A program made the position numbers and the translations under genes. Shown in pieces: positions 8,291-17,107 of a stretch of DNA of 24,603 nucleotides (the stretch's first letter is position 1; each line of letters starts with the position of its first letter). The notes under the pieces were generated by a model. It had not been told where the DNA came from. It did no database searches and was given only the letters and a program-made list of their open reading frames with translations. The DNA is taken from the NCBI GenBank assembly GCA_002633005.1, contig NMRA01000627.1:217305-241907 (forward strand), in the 5' to 3' direction. This DNA comes from Phoronis australis. Its lineage: Eukaryota > Phoronida > Phoronidae.

Positions 8291-8755
8291 TAGTGTTTCC
8301 AAGGACAGTAGTTCTTCTCTTTAAGCAATGGGGACTCAAGAATACCATATCCACCAGCTTGTCGTCAAGAACAAGTCACTATCTTGAGGTTGAGAACCGG
8401 CCACTGCCAGCTGCTCTCCCACTTGCATCGCCAGAAAATATCTCACACAAGACAAGGAGATGTTTCACGGCCTCATACTTGCTATTTACAGCGTGCATTT
8501 CATTCTTCACTACCATGAACCACTTCCTAAGCATTTCGGACTCTCGAGTAAGTAAAAAAACGATATACCCCCTTTACTCGCTGCTGCTTAGTTCGGACAA
8601 GCGGGAACGATGCACCGCAACATAGCGGCATTCACTCTGCATATGAACCACTGACGTCGCTAGCTTCGTTTCTCACCTTCCTCACAGGCTAACGCGACAC
8701 CTCTTGGCAAGGTAAGGTCGATGTCAATATAGACCGATTAAGACTGCAAAAAAGA
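8291..8755. other. No gene recognised
   Basis: Between the repeat tail and the end of the SWIM/YqaJ gene. The plus-strand open frame 8293-8625 has no recognisable motif. This stretch might hold more of the retroelement or a lost C-terminal part of the YqaJ gene, but I see neither. Confidence 0.4.
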
Positions 8756-9561
8756 CTAATTTAATCGGGTGGCATTCTCCTTTAAAAGGTCCACAGCAAG
8801 AGCTTCAACGTGGCCTCTCCTTGACGTTATGGCCTTGAAATTGAAAGCCGTTATCCGATGCCTTCTTAACTGATAACACTCTTGGCATTTATTTTGCGCT
8901 CTGGAGTCTTTTTCATACTGTTGTGATTCAATTATAGACGTTTCTTTCGATTGGTAGATTACTTGCTGATCAACAGGAAGTGAATGCGGATCAAAATGTA
9001 ATGTTAACACAGGCAAACTGAAGGCAGGCGGGGTCTCTAGTTCAAACAAAACACAAACTTGATCAGGCTTTTCCTGATAAGACAGCATAGACCCCTTTGG
9101 TGCTTGACCAAATTTTTTGTTATCTACCAAGGTCATGTCTTCCATTAGACTCGACAGGTGCACCCACTGTGGTGGTGCAGATTGTGCATTAGATGCAGGC
9201 AAAAGTTGCTGAACTGTGTGCTGAACATCACTGAGTGGCACTGGCATTGGGTTCCACACGTTTGCTCGAGCTCCATCTTCATGACGGCCTTTCTTGGGGA
9301 GTGGATCTACAGCAGATGGGATAACTGGTTTTATAACCGTCACATCCGTCACAGGGCGGGTAGCAAAACCATGTGTTCGTGGGGGACGTGCCAATGTTGA
9401 GGGGTAGATGTGGATGAAACAATTTCAGGCACCTTGTTGATCTGGAGTTGTTGAAAGTTGCTCAGTTGGTACAAGAGTGCCACTTTATGTTGACAGAATC
9501 CTTTTCCAGCTTTGCACGTACAAGTGTGTGATGTTATCTCCCACTCGTTGGTGAAACCAAT
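8756..9561 (-). pseudogene. Last exon: SWIM finger, linker and start of YqaJ domain
   Basis: Acceptor ttttcgcttttcag precedes 9561. The first frame encodes NEWEITSHTCTCKAGKGF and CQH, the C-x-C-xn-C-x-H pattern of a SWIM zinc finger, then VALLYQL and TPQHWH. At the run of five C on the minus strand (9381-9385) the useful frame changes: the first frame soon stops, while a second frame continues through PRTHGF, TRPVTDV and on to QLRRHRITAFNF near its end. One base missing from the C run explains this; sequencing error in a homopolymer is as likely as a mutation. The final part resembles the Arg-x-x-R-I-T-A-S/F-N-F motif that opens YqaJ domains. Confidence 0.72.
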
Positions 9562-9855
9562 CTGAAAAGCGAAAATCAAAAATTATGTTACAATAGCTTG
9601 TTGGTAAGGGGGATAATGTAAATAATTTGTTACGATGTTACAGGTTAAGTTACTACGGCTAATAGACTTTTTATAGCCTAGGAGCTCTGAAAATCTTACT
9701 AGTAATCTGGCATTTACCACAAATTGTACAAACACTTCATAAATAGAGCATTAGCAAGACCATGAAAAACTTTCCTTCAACACTCCAGTAAATTACACAT
9801 ACTAGTTTTAGAATTAAAGCAGCAGTATACTAACAAGGTAAAGGATAACACGTGT

Positions 9856-9924
9856 AATACTTATTCGAAGAGAATGAGGTGTTCCAGACTTCTTTTGACT
9901 TTGAAAACATTTTGCTCGAACACT
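9856..9924 (-). CDS. Middle exon piece of SWIM/YqaJ gene
   Basis: Encodes SVRAKCFQSQKKSGTPHSL followed by RISI, the block that precedes the SWIM finger in this family (V-x-A-K-C-x-x-S-x-x-K-x-x-x-P-H-x-L). It lies between the N-terminal exon and the SWIM exon in the right order and strand. Exact exon limits are uncertain: a tctcatcacag acceptor abuts it, and several weak donors follow. Confidence 0.6.
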
Positions 9925-10013
9925 GTGATGAGACAGAGCAAGATCACTTGAGTACCTGTTAAACCTAATTGTGGCCCATTGATAGGCCTGCCTCAATAAC
10001 TCCCACACCAAGG

Positions 10014-10407
10014 TGATAATGTGAACTCTTGGCCTGACCTTGTAACTGAGAACCAGAGGGTCAATCTAGTGGAAATCTTAAGTCTGACTCATGAATCGTT
10101 TGCCTTAGGGAGGCTCAGGCACTGTCACGCTGACGCTGACACTTGCTGAGAGCCCGAGTCTCTCCTAAGACCAGTCAATAGAATCGGTAGGCCCAAGCGA
10201 CGAATCTCACAAGAATGGCGAGTAAACAAATCGATTTTTGTAAATTACGTTATCATTGGGTCAATGAAGAAAATAACTACGGTTTCAAATAATATACAAC
10301 TATTTTTCAAACTTTGAAAGACGATGCAAATAACGAAATGGGCTCAACTACTCTTGCTTAATTTAATAGTCGTCGCACGAACGAGCAACACACACATCGA
10401 AATTACG
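10014..10407. other. Intron of SWIM/YqaJ gene
   Basis: AT-rich, no motif seen. The donor GTAAGC lies at 10412-10408. Confidence 0.4.
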
Positions 10408-10412
10408 CTTAC

Positions 10413-10543
10413 CTCCGATATCGTGGGCATACGAATCATAATAGAAACGATATCCTCTTTGAAGGGAACTTGTGCGTATTGGTATGTTTTTGGAGATCGA
10501 TTCAACATCAGACAACTTGATTTTTGGTAACGTTGATAAGATG
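10413..10543 (-). CDS. N-terminal exon of SWIM/YqaJ gene
   Basis: Encodes STLPKIKLSDVESISKNIPI then a GYRFYYDSYAHDI block, ending in a GAG|GTAAGC donor (phase 1). A possible acceptor (aaccacgcag) precedes 10543. About 65 bp (10480-10545) are almost identical, in inverted orientation, to the plus-strand exon at 24361-24427, where the frame starts at an ATG. In this copy the sequence diverges just upstream of that shared block, so its own start codon is not identified. Confidence 0.6.
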
Positions 10544-10889
10544 CTGCGTGGTTGGTAAGTAGGTTTGGCAGGGTGGTACCATTGTAGGTACAGGTGTGAA
10601 GACGTCCTTGCGTAAGAACCGGGGTTCATTTGTGTCATTTAGGGGGTTACACTTGTCTTGGTAAGAAGTAATGGTTTGTAGTTTGGGCCATAAGTCACTA
10701 GGAAGAAACATCGACGAGCAGCTGACATAATTTTTTAAATTTGAAACTAAAGGGAAAAGGCTTTGACATCAAAAGTTTTTAAACTCATTAAAATTTCTGT
10801 TGAAATGGTGAAGAACCACTTTGAATAATGTAGTTCAGCGTTCTTTGGGCGTTCTTTGCCACTTTAATTTAATATGCTAAAAATGTCGC

Positions 10890-11300
10890 GTAACAATTTT
10901 ATATCACGTAACCGCAGCTAGATGGAAGTGTGACGTTTTTATCATGAACATAAATTTCTGATTGATTTATTGTTTGAGTTACATATGTTTGTGTCAGTGA
11001 TTTTGGAAATTTTGTGTCTTCGGCAAATTATCTATCCTCAAACAGCAGACGTATCACCTAATTAAATTCCTTTTTAAATGACCATCAAGGTTTGTACAGT
11101 CAATATAACCGTTGCTCTAATGTAAAACAAAGACATGAAAAACTTGCACCCGCGTGGACCATGATATAATAAGTGTGCCTAATTTACGATGCGAATCCAT
11201 TCATGCACAAAAGCAAAATCGATGTCTCAAACTGCTATATGTAAATGTGTCGAAAATGGAGAGGCATGACATGATTGTTAAAGCGGAAATTGCAAGGTCC
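10890..11300. repeat. Copy of the lectin-unit 3' flank
   Basis: Aligns with 1433-1975 in the same orientation, with small indels, beginning at ttttatatcacgt, the exact base where the LTR ends in unit A. No lectin exon is attached here; the adjoining sequence is the acidic exon region. Confidence 0.85.
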
Positions 11301-11732
11301 AAACCAATCTGAACAACAATATGGTCTAAATTCTAGTTTATAATTATCATTGCTTTACTCTTAACATTAACTGAATTGTACGCCGCTATACAAAGTTATT
11401 TACATATTTAGTGCCTTGGTGTTGTAACGCCATCGTTGTAACGGAGAATGGAAACGGCGCCATTTTCGTTCGTTACACATCTGTGACGTGAGGTTGGGGA
11501 ACACAAAGGAAGCAATCTGTGTCCAAGTGAGTACAGTAGCGTAGATGAGGAATACTTTGAACGATACAGGGACGGACAGGTGGACTTTTCAGATGATCCC
11601 GACCTTTCGGACGAGGAGGTGGAGGTGACAGATCCCAGAGGAACAATATGTGTCCACAGCTTTTCTGTAGTGGAGCCGTTCTCCCTCGATCCCTTTCACG
11701 GCCCTTTCTCTGGTCGCCGAAGACTCACTCCC
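11094..11732. repeat. First copy of a 639-bp block duplicated across the gap base
   Basis: Nearly identical to 11734-12368. The only length differences are 3 bp in the gatataataagtg stretch and 1 bp in gacgtgaggttgg; a few substitutions occur. The copies touch a single n. Confidence 0.95.
11553..11732 (+). pseudogene. Acidic exon, first copy (cut by the gap)
   Basis: Encodes DFSDDPDLSDEEVEVTDPRG, then a VEPFSLDPFHGPFSGRRRL stretch, and runs into n at 11733. It differs from the second copy by two amino-acid changes (E/G and F/L) and by one extra base upstream that shifts the preceding frame. See the second copy for the proposed identity. Confidence 0.35.
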
Positions 11733-11733
11733 N
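11733..11733. other. Unresolved base n between duplicated blocks
   Basis: The only ambiguous base in the window, placed exactly between two near-identical copies. This is the signature of a joined contig end or two alleles placed in tandem. Confidence 0.95.
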
Positions 11734-12368
11734 GTACAGTCAATATAACCGTTGCTCTAATGTAAAACAAAGACATGAAAAACTTGCACCCGCGTGGACC
11801 ATGATATAAGTGTGCCTAATTTACGATGCGAATCCATTCATGCACAAAAGCAAAATCGATGTCTCAAACTGCTATATGTGAATGTGTCGAAAATGGAGAG
11901 GCATGAAATGATTGTTAAAGAGGAAATTGCAAGGTCCAAACCAATCTGAACAACAATATGGTCTAAATTCTAGTTTATAATTAGCATTGCTATACTCTTA
12001 ACATTAACTGAATTGTACGCCGCTATACAAAGTTATTTACATATTTAGTGCCTTGGTGTTGTAACGCCATCGTTGTAACGGAGAATAGAAACGGCGCCAT
12101 TTTCGTTCGTTACACATCTGTGACGTGTGTTGGGGAACACAAAGGAAGCAATCTGTGTCCAAGTGAGTACAGCAGCGTAGATGAGGAATATTTTGAACGA
12201 TACAGGGACGGACAGGTGGACTTTTCAGATGATCCCGACCTTTCGGACGGGGAGGTGGAGGTGACAGATCCCAGAGGAACAATATGTGTTCACAGCTTTT
12301 CTGTAGTGGAGCCGTTGTCCCTCGATCCCTTTCACGGCCCTTTCTCTGGTCGCCGAAGACTCACTCCC
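11734..12368. repeat. Second copy of the duplicated block
   Basis: 635 bp starting gtacagtcaatataacc, equivalent to 11094. It continues past 12368 into unique DNA, whereas the first copy is cut at the n. Confidence 0.95.
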
Positions 12369-12386
12369 ACCGGGTTCGTCCTGTGA
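12153..12386 (+). CDS. Acidic exon, possible 5' part of a P2X7-like-domain gene
   Basis: An open frame with YSSVDEEYFERYRDGQVDF, then an Asp/Glu-rich stretch, then VEPLSLDPFHGPFSGRRRL. Acidic N-termini with a V-x-P-x-x-x-x-P motif are common before the Cys-rich P2X7-like zinc-binding domain, and such a domain lies 1.3 kb downstream on the same strand (13641-14044). That link is inference. The frame is open upstream to 12048, but no in-frame ATG is present and the start is unknown. A stop at 12384-12386 would have to be removed by splicing; no strong donor is seen just before it. The region is richer in CpG than its surroundings. Confidence 0.35.
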   Translation: MCPSEYSSVDEEYFERYRDGQVDFSDDPDLSDGEVEVTDPRGTICVHSFSVVEPLSLDPFHGPFSGRRRLTPTGFVL

Positions 12387-12619
12387 ACGTCAACAGGCTG
12401 AAGGTGCGCAGGAGTTGCGATTATATGTTAGTGATTCGTAAGAATATTATCAATATGTATACTACAACCGCGAATTATAACTTGGTCTTTTTTAATTCAA
12501 AAGTAGTCCCAGGCGCCCATGTCCCCATTGGTGAATCGTGTTTCAGCCGTGGATAAAACTGGGATTTTTTGGCATTATAGCAAATCACTCAAAAACTGTT
12601 AGGTTTCTGATTATTTGTA

Positions 12620-12775
12620 GACTGTGTGGCTCAGTGGTTTGAGCTAGTGAGACTCAGGTTCGAATCCATTCTTTCACTGGCATGCAACTGAGCATTGAAC
12701 AAAATTGGCTCTTACTTCTCCGAGACTGAGCGGGGTGTTACTAGTGAGTGAATAAATGTGTGCAAGGGAATGAAT
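12620..12775 (+). mobile_element. tRNA-derived SINE
   Basis: An internal RNA polymerase III promoter is visible: box A-like TGGCTCAGTGG at 12627-12637 and a perfect box B GGTTCGAATCC at 12657-12667, starts 30 bp apart. The rest does not fold as a tRNA with an acceptor stem, and the body continues for about 100 bp to a gaataaatg-like tail. This arrangement is typical of tRNA-derived SINEs. Confidence 0.7.
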
Positions 12776-13640
12776 GAGAACCACTTTGGAATAATCGACT
12801 GTGAATTGTAAAGAAGGGGATGAAAGAATTGCAATTTTATAATTTAGACTTTCTCACCTTGGTGCTGGGGGAGGGCATAATTCTATAGGTTATAGAACAA
12901 GTCATTTCATTTTCGTAATCAAGTCAGCTCGGACCTATATCAATCTACACATGTGTTCCAAAACAGTTTTATTTTGTACGGCGATGCTTGAAATGGAAAC
13001 AACCATTTCATGTCGATGTACATTGACCCAATGTTGCCATTATTTATCAATGAAATATGGTACGAGTCGACTTGTGTAGGAACCGCCTGGTAAAGTTTCT
13101 ATAGAGTAAAGAGAGTATACCATTGGATTGGTGATTGCCCATATAGCATATCAAGAAGTTTTAATGTATACTGTAATATTTAAAATGAGGGTGGCAACAC
13201 TGCATTTCAAGTTGGTTTGCCCCATTGTTATTGTATAGTTTGATTAATGATATGTGGGTGATGATAGGATTCAGATTGGGAGAACAGGTCTCACGACTAC
13301 ATACAAAACAGTCCCCTCCATCAATGAATCAGGGCAACTACCTTTTGTCTTAGGGTCAGCTAAAAAATCAAACAACTAATGTCCATTACTATATCACCCG
13401 GGCATGATCTACCACTGCCTTGGGTGTAGCACTATTCATTTGTATGAAAAGTTAATATCTTTACTATATATGATCAATTTGTACAAAAAAAAAATAGGTA
13501 GTAATGTTCCAACCAATTTTTCTGTAAACTGAAGTCGTATGCAGACCCCTCAAATTTGGTAGAGGCACTCTTGGTAAATTTTTCAATTCGAAATTTTGAT
13601 GTTAACTGAAATAATGTATTATTGTTGACACACATTGCAG
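12776..13640. other. No gene recognised; possible intron
   Basis: If the acidic exon and the P2X7-like domain belong to one gene, this is its intron; the acceptor acacacattgcag ends it at 13640. It contains a perfect 8-bp hairpin (tgaaatgg...ccatttca, about 12989-13010) and no coding signal. Confidence 0.4.
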
Positions 13641-14044
13641 GTGCACCTGGGGCAACTGTCAGACAACCTCAGTTGTTGAAGAAAGAGTATGTTGCCAAGA
13701 GGTTGACAAGGTTGTTGCAAAACTGGATGAAGAAATGAAGCGTGGCAACTAACACAGAAGAAAAAATGTATTGTGGAGCATGGGGGTTTAAACCTGTATA
13801 CATCAATCGTAGTGTTTTGGAAACTGCATACTGCATGGTTGCAGTACAAAAGCCAATATCCTGATGGCTATGACAGACCCTTGGATGAAAGGATTTGACA
13901 CGTGGACAGTTCCAAAGATGGGTACACGGTCACTTGGGACGAACAGTCCGTGTTGTCATTCCAGCATGCGCAGTAGCCTGGATCAGAGCTTTCTACCCTC
14001 CGCCAGGAAATGAGGAAGACTTTGAGTTCCAAGGATTTTCTTAA
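13641..14044 (+). pseudogene. Broken P2X7-like zinc-binding domain
   Basis: The Cys-rich domain first known from the cytoplasmic tail of P2X7 receptors, widespread as a stand-alone domain in invertebrates. The pieces lie in order but in changing frames: CTWGNCQTTSVVEERVCC then EVDKV (frame of 13642); KCIVEHGGLN and later WLQYKSQYPDGY (frame of 13767); YINRSVLETAYC (frame of 13793); and from 13889 QFQRWVHGHLGRTVRVVIPA, then CAV and a Phe/Pro/Gly-rich end with TAA at 14042-14044. At least four frame changes are needed, so this is a pseudogene or a poorly sequenced exon. An acceptor AG directly precedes it (13639-13640). Confidence 0.82.
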
Positions 14045-15149
14045 AAGTTTCACCCATTTATAGATATCAACAGTTGTCTTAGCTCTGGAATGCCAACTCC
14101 TGCACATGACCTATGTATTCTGTTATAAAAACGTGTGACTCGGGGACTAGTTTTATGTAATTCAAACGAGTTGCAAAAAGTTGTAGTGACAAATTCCATA
14201 GAAAGATCAAACATCGTAATAAACGAATGCAATCGCAGTGCAACCTCAGCGGCATGAAATTGAATTTGACATTCCATGAATAGACTTCTGTGGTTTCAGA
14301 ATGGTAAATAACTGACACAGCGAGCAGCATTTATTGATGCTCATCAATCTGGTTACTTATGATAACATGGTCATGACAAGTGTAATTTAACTAGGACTAC
14401 ATTATAAACCTCTAAATTCAACATCAGTTTAACTTATGGTTTACCTAGGTAAACAGAGGAATTTGTCTCATTGGAGCCCAGTTTGTGTGCTTGAAGCGAA
14501 CACATTGAACAGTATGGCTGTTACATAAAAAAATAAAAGTTTTGAATCTGGTCCATAGTCTGAAGTCGAGACTGAATCTTCTGCCCTCTTCATATACAGT
14601 AGAACTATCTAAATTGGTAGCACTTCAGTGGGAACTTTAGAAGGGGTAGCATTAATTCCGCAGTAACGCCTCCAAATAACTCTAACTTTGATGAAATATC
14701 TCAATCTCACTGGATACAACTTAGCGAGTTTTACTGTAATTCAATGAGAAATCAAATAACACGACACAGCAACCACTGAATCTCAACCCAAAAGCTCCAG
14801 TATGCAATAGCTTTAGATGTCTATGACATGGTGTGAAAACACAAAAAGTATAAACATGAGTAGGAATTGGGAAATCTGGAGGGAGTGCTTATACCATTCA
14901 CTCAAAAATTCCCAAGACAGTGTTCGAATTCTGTGCAAGTGATTATTCTGTGTACAATTTAGATGAGATTGTCGCACGAAAACACTGACGACCCAAACAG
15001 GTACCTTTTCACCCCCACTTAAGAAAGTCTTCCTTTACCGACCCACTGTATGGGACAGCAACAGTTTAGTGCAAATCAAATATACTTAAAAAAAGCTGTG
15101 CCGCAATATTTATAGTCATTGTATTGAAGGACCATTGAAATGTTTCCAG
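14045..15149. other. No gene recognised
   Basis: AT-rich, without family motifs. The minus-strand open frames at 13868-14330 lie antisense to the P2X7-like domain or in non-coding DNA and are not considered genes. Confidence 0.45.
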
Positions 15150-15291
15150 GTGCGGATCCAGGATTTTGAGTTAGGGGTCCAGGACACGGTATTAGCCAGG
15201 ATTTTGCCCGTCAGACATTCGCACCCCCAAACAGTCAAATGGAATCTGGGAGAATTTTAGGGGGGCATGGCCCCCCTCTAAATCTGCCACT
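15150..15291. repeat. Dispersed repeat with G/C-run hairpin
   Basis: Starts gtgcggatccaggatttt and ends aaatctgccac; the ends are roughly inverted copies of each other. The core has ggggggcatggcccccc. This is the look of short non-autonomous DNA transposons common in marine invertebrate genomes; no target-site duplication was confirmed. Confidence 0.4.
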
Positions 15292-15329
15292 AGTTTCAAT
15301 ATAAGAACATAGTATATCACTGGGTTTAT

Positions 15330-15669
15330 CTATACAAATGGGACAGCCAAGTACCACACGCAAAAGCTTTTCACAATTTCCACTATTGGTACTATAAACA
15401 CTCTGGCATTGCTATCTGTACCACTATCAAAATTTTGATCTAAAACATTGGTAGTGACTGTTAAATATGTGACGGAAAGAAATTCCAGTGCTGTCCATTG
15501 ACAAAGCACCAAGTCTGAATGTATCTGTGCCACGGCATCCTCCTTGGACACATCTGGAGCATCAGCAGTCGGCATTGGAGGGGCATCAATTTCCAAGCGA
15601 ATTTCAAGATCTCCAGCTTCTCTTTTGTTCCGAACTAATTGGAAAGTGTTCTCCTTTCATTCACATACT
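15330..15669 (-). CDS. Uncertain exon of unknown function
   Basis: Acceptor gttgtgcttttcag, with a good pyrimidine tract, precedes 15669. The frame then meets a TGA after three codons, but runs open for about 100 codons to TAG at 15330-15332, with an acidic Pro-rich stretch (EIDAPPMPTADAPDVSKEDA) and a hydrophobic end. No family recognised. It lies downstream of the THAP half-domain on the same strand and could be its next exon; joining them in the natural phase gives the early stop, so the pair is either broken or not one gene. Confidence 0.3.
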
Positions 15670-16114
15670 CTGAAAAGCACAACAGCGGCAATTCAAAAGT
15701 AAAAAAAACATTTTGAATCTAGAGTTGTCCATGATTAAAGTAAAACACGATGATATCTAATTGCAAGTTTTCGCCTTCTTTTATAACCTTTAAGCAAATG
15801 CCAAAACTAGATTTTAAACCTGTTTTTTTTTAACCAGACTACTTTAGTAATCAAAACCTTGGAATTGAGTTACCGTCCAGTTTTACTTTATTCATAGTCT
15901 GCATTCTTTTCAAAATACATGCATCTTTTGAGATCAGCTTTATTTGTTGTGGCTTTTAGTTTTACTGATCCATTTATAACTAAATCTTTCACGGAAAAAC
16001 AACAGATTTTAAACACTTGAGAACTACGGTGATTGTAAAAAAAAGATTGTTATTGTTCAGCCACTGCGAAAGCGTCATGAATTATTAGACGTCAAAATTC
16101 TCAAGAAAACTTAC

Positions 16115-16212
16115 CTTTTTATAAAACCAGCTTCAACCTTCATGATGTGTTTGTCGTCAAAGCAGCCGTCCTCAAAATGGTCGGAGCATATTTTGGCTCC
16201 GACCGATGGCTG
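16115..16212 (-). pseudogene. Half of a THAP zinc-finger domain
   Basis: THAP domains are DNA-binding C2CH zinc fingers found in transcription factors and P-element-type transposases. The minus strand encodes QPSVGAKICSDHFEDGCF and then a basic helix KVEAGFIKR, matching the second half of the domain: the C-S-x-H-F core with the last Cys and His zinc ligands, then E/D-x-C-F. It ends at a strong donor (AAAAG|GTAAGT, last exon base 16115). The N-terminal half with the first two Cys and the conserved Trp is not seen; a stop lies just upstream of QPS in this frame, so the domain is truncated or its first half is in a missed exon. An AVPTIF-like end would lie in the next exon and is not found. Confidence 0.5.
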
Positions 16213-16539
16213 ACTCGACAGTCATTTTCAAAAGACGAGCAGAGCACACGAAAACCTGCCATAACGCAGCAAGATGCTTGTCTTTTTAGAATTTAAATGG
16301 GCTCATGCCTTCCACCTGGGTGGTGTTAAAATAGTTTGCACACACACACACCGATGCACCATAGCTAAAACACGCCAAGGTTGAACGGTCTTTGTGTTTC
16401 GTGTACTGTGATATAATAGCAGTGAACTGCATTGTGGGATATGATCTGGTTTGTGTTCCCCAACACCATGTCACGGTGTCAAAGGTCAACTTTTCGCGCA
16501 TTTTCTTATCTTCGCTTTTTTTTTAAATGACTAAAGATA

Positions 16540-17015
16540 CAATAATACGATGATTTGAATAAAATACATCCAAATAGCAATACCTTGAAGATATTATTGC
16601 AATTTAACATACTTGGACCTTGCAAATTACGCTTTAAAGATACAAGTTTGACATGCAATTGAGATTGACTGAAGTCAACCGAAGCATCGTGTATATTTTT
16701 GCTCCTCAATGGCTTTGAAAAACTGTCTTGAGTAGCAATGAAAATTATAGTTGTAAATTCAAACAATATCTTTTGGAAAAAAATTCAAGAAGCTTGAAAA
16801 TTCATTGGATGTTTTTGGGACGCAGTTGGAGACTTTGAGGGAATAAAATATTCACCTCCTAAAATTTACCAGTGGAATATATAACACAAGTATTATATTC
16901 AAGCACGGCCGTTTATTTCAACATTGTCTTTAATAGTACGTAAATTTCATCAATGCTTTTCAATACATAATTGAGTACTTTTTAAGCCATGACGTAGACG
17001 CCGTACCATTTTGAA
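16540..17015. repeat. 3' flank of lectin unit B
   Basis: Aligns with about 1960-2353 of unit A (tcaatggcttt, gaagcttgaaaatt, ggacgcagttggaga, tattatattcaagcacgg). It carries the poly(A) signal of gene B. The match fades to the left of about 16640. Confidence 0.85.
16912..16917 (-). terminator. Polyadenylation signal of gene B
   Basis: AATAAA on the minus strand about 99 bp after the stop codon; equivalent to 2233-2238 of gene A. Confidence 0.6.
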
Positions 17016-17107
17016 TTAAAGTTCACATATGTAACGTGCTTTGTCGCTGCACCCCTTGCTTTCCACGTTCTGGTTACTGGGATTGAAGACCGTGCAAGGG
17101 TTTCCGT
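17016..17107 (-). CDS. Exon 3 of gene B: C-terminal half of CTLD
   Basis: 92 nt, acceptor ttggctcttttacag, ending in TAA. Encodes GNPCTVFNPSNQ, a GC and ARYICEL. Same length and stop as in gene A. Differences from A include both amino-acid and silent changes, with all cysteines kept. Confidence 0.85.

Larger units (their letters stand above)
8756..10543 (-). pseudogene. SWIM zinc finger / YqaJ-like nuclease gene with a frame break
   Basis: A multi-exon minus-strand gene of the SWIM-YqaJ kind that is abundant in invertebrate genomes. Recognised pieces in order: an N-terminal exon (10543-10413) with STLPKIKLSDVESISKNIPI and GYRFYYDSYAHDI, ending at GAG|GTAAGC; a middle piece (about 9924-9856) with RAKCFQSQKKSGTPHSL; and a last exon (9561-8756) with the SWIM finger CTCKAGKGFCQH followed by a linker and the start of a YqaJ domain (RRHRITAFNF). 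YqaJ is a lambda-exonuclease-like fold. The protein stops at 8758-8756, just after the start of YqaJ, so most of the nuclease domain is missing. I could not join the first two exons in frame with standard splice sites. Confidence 0.65.

Noticed and set aside
8293-8625. Plus-strand 110-aa open frame
   Set aside because: No motif and no clear gene context. It may overlap a retroelement 3' region.
12284-12556. Plus-strand 90-aa open frame
   Set aside because: Shifted frame of the acidic exon running into AT-rich non-coding DNA.
12627-12667. Functional tRNA gene
   Set aside because: Box A and box B are present but no acceptor stem or cloverleaf is apparent; a SINE explains the body and tail.
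13868-14330. Three minus-strand open frames
   Set aside because: Antisense to the P2X7-like domain or in flanking non-coding DNA.
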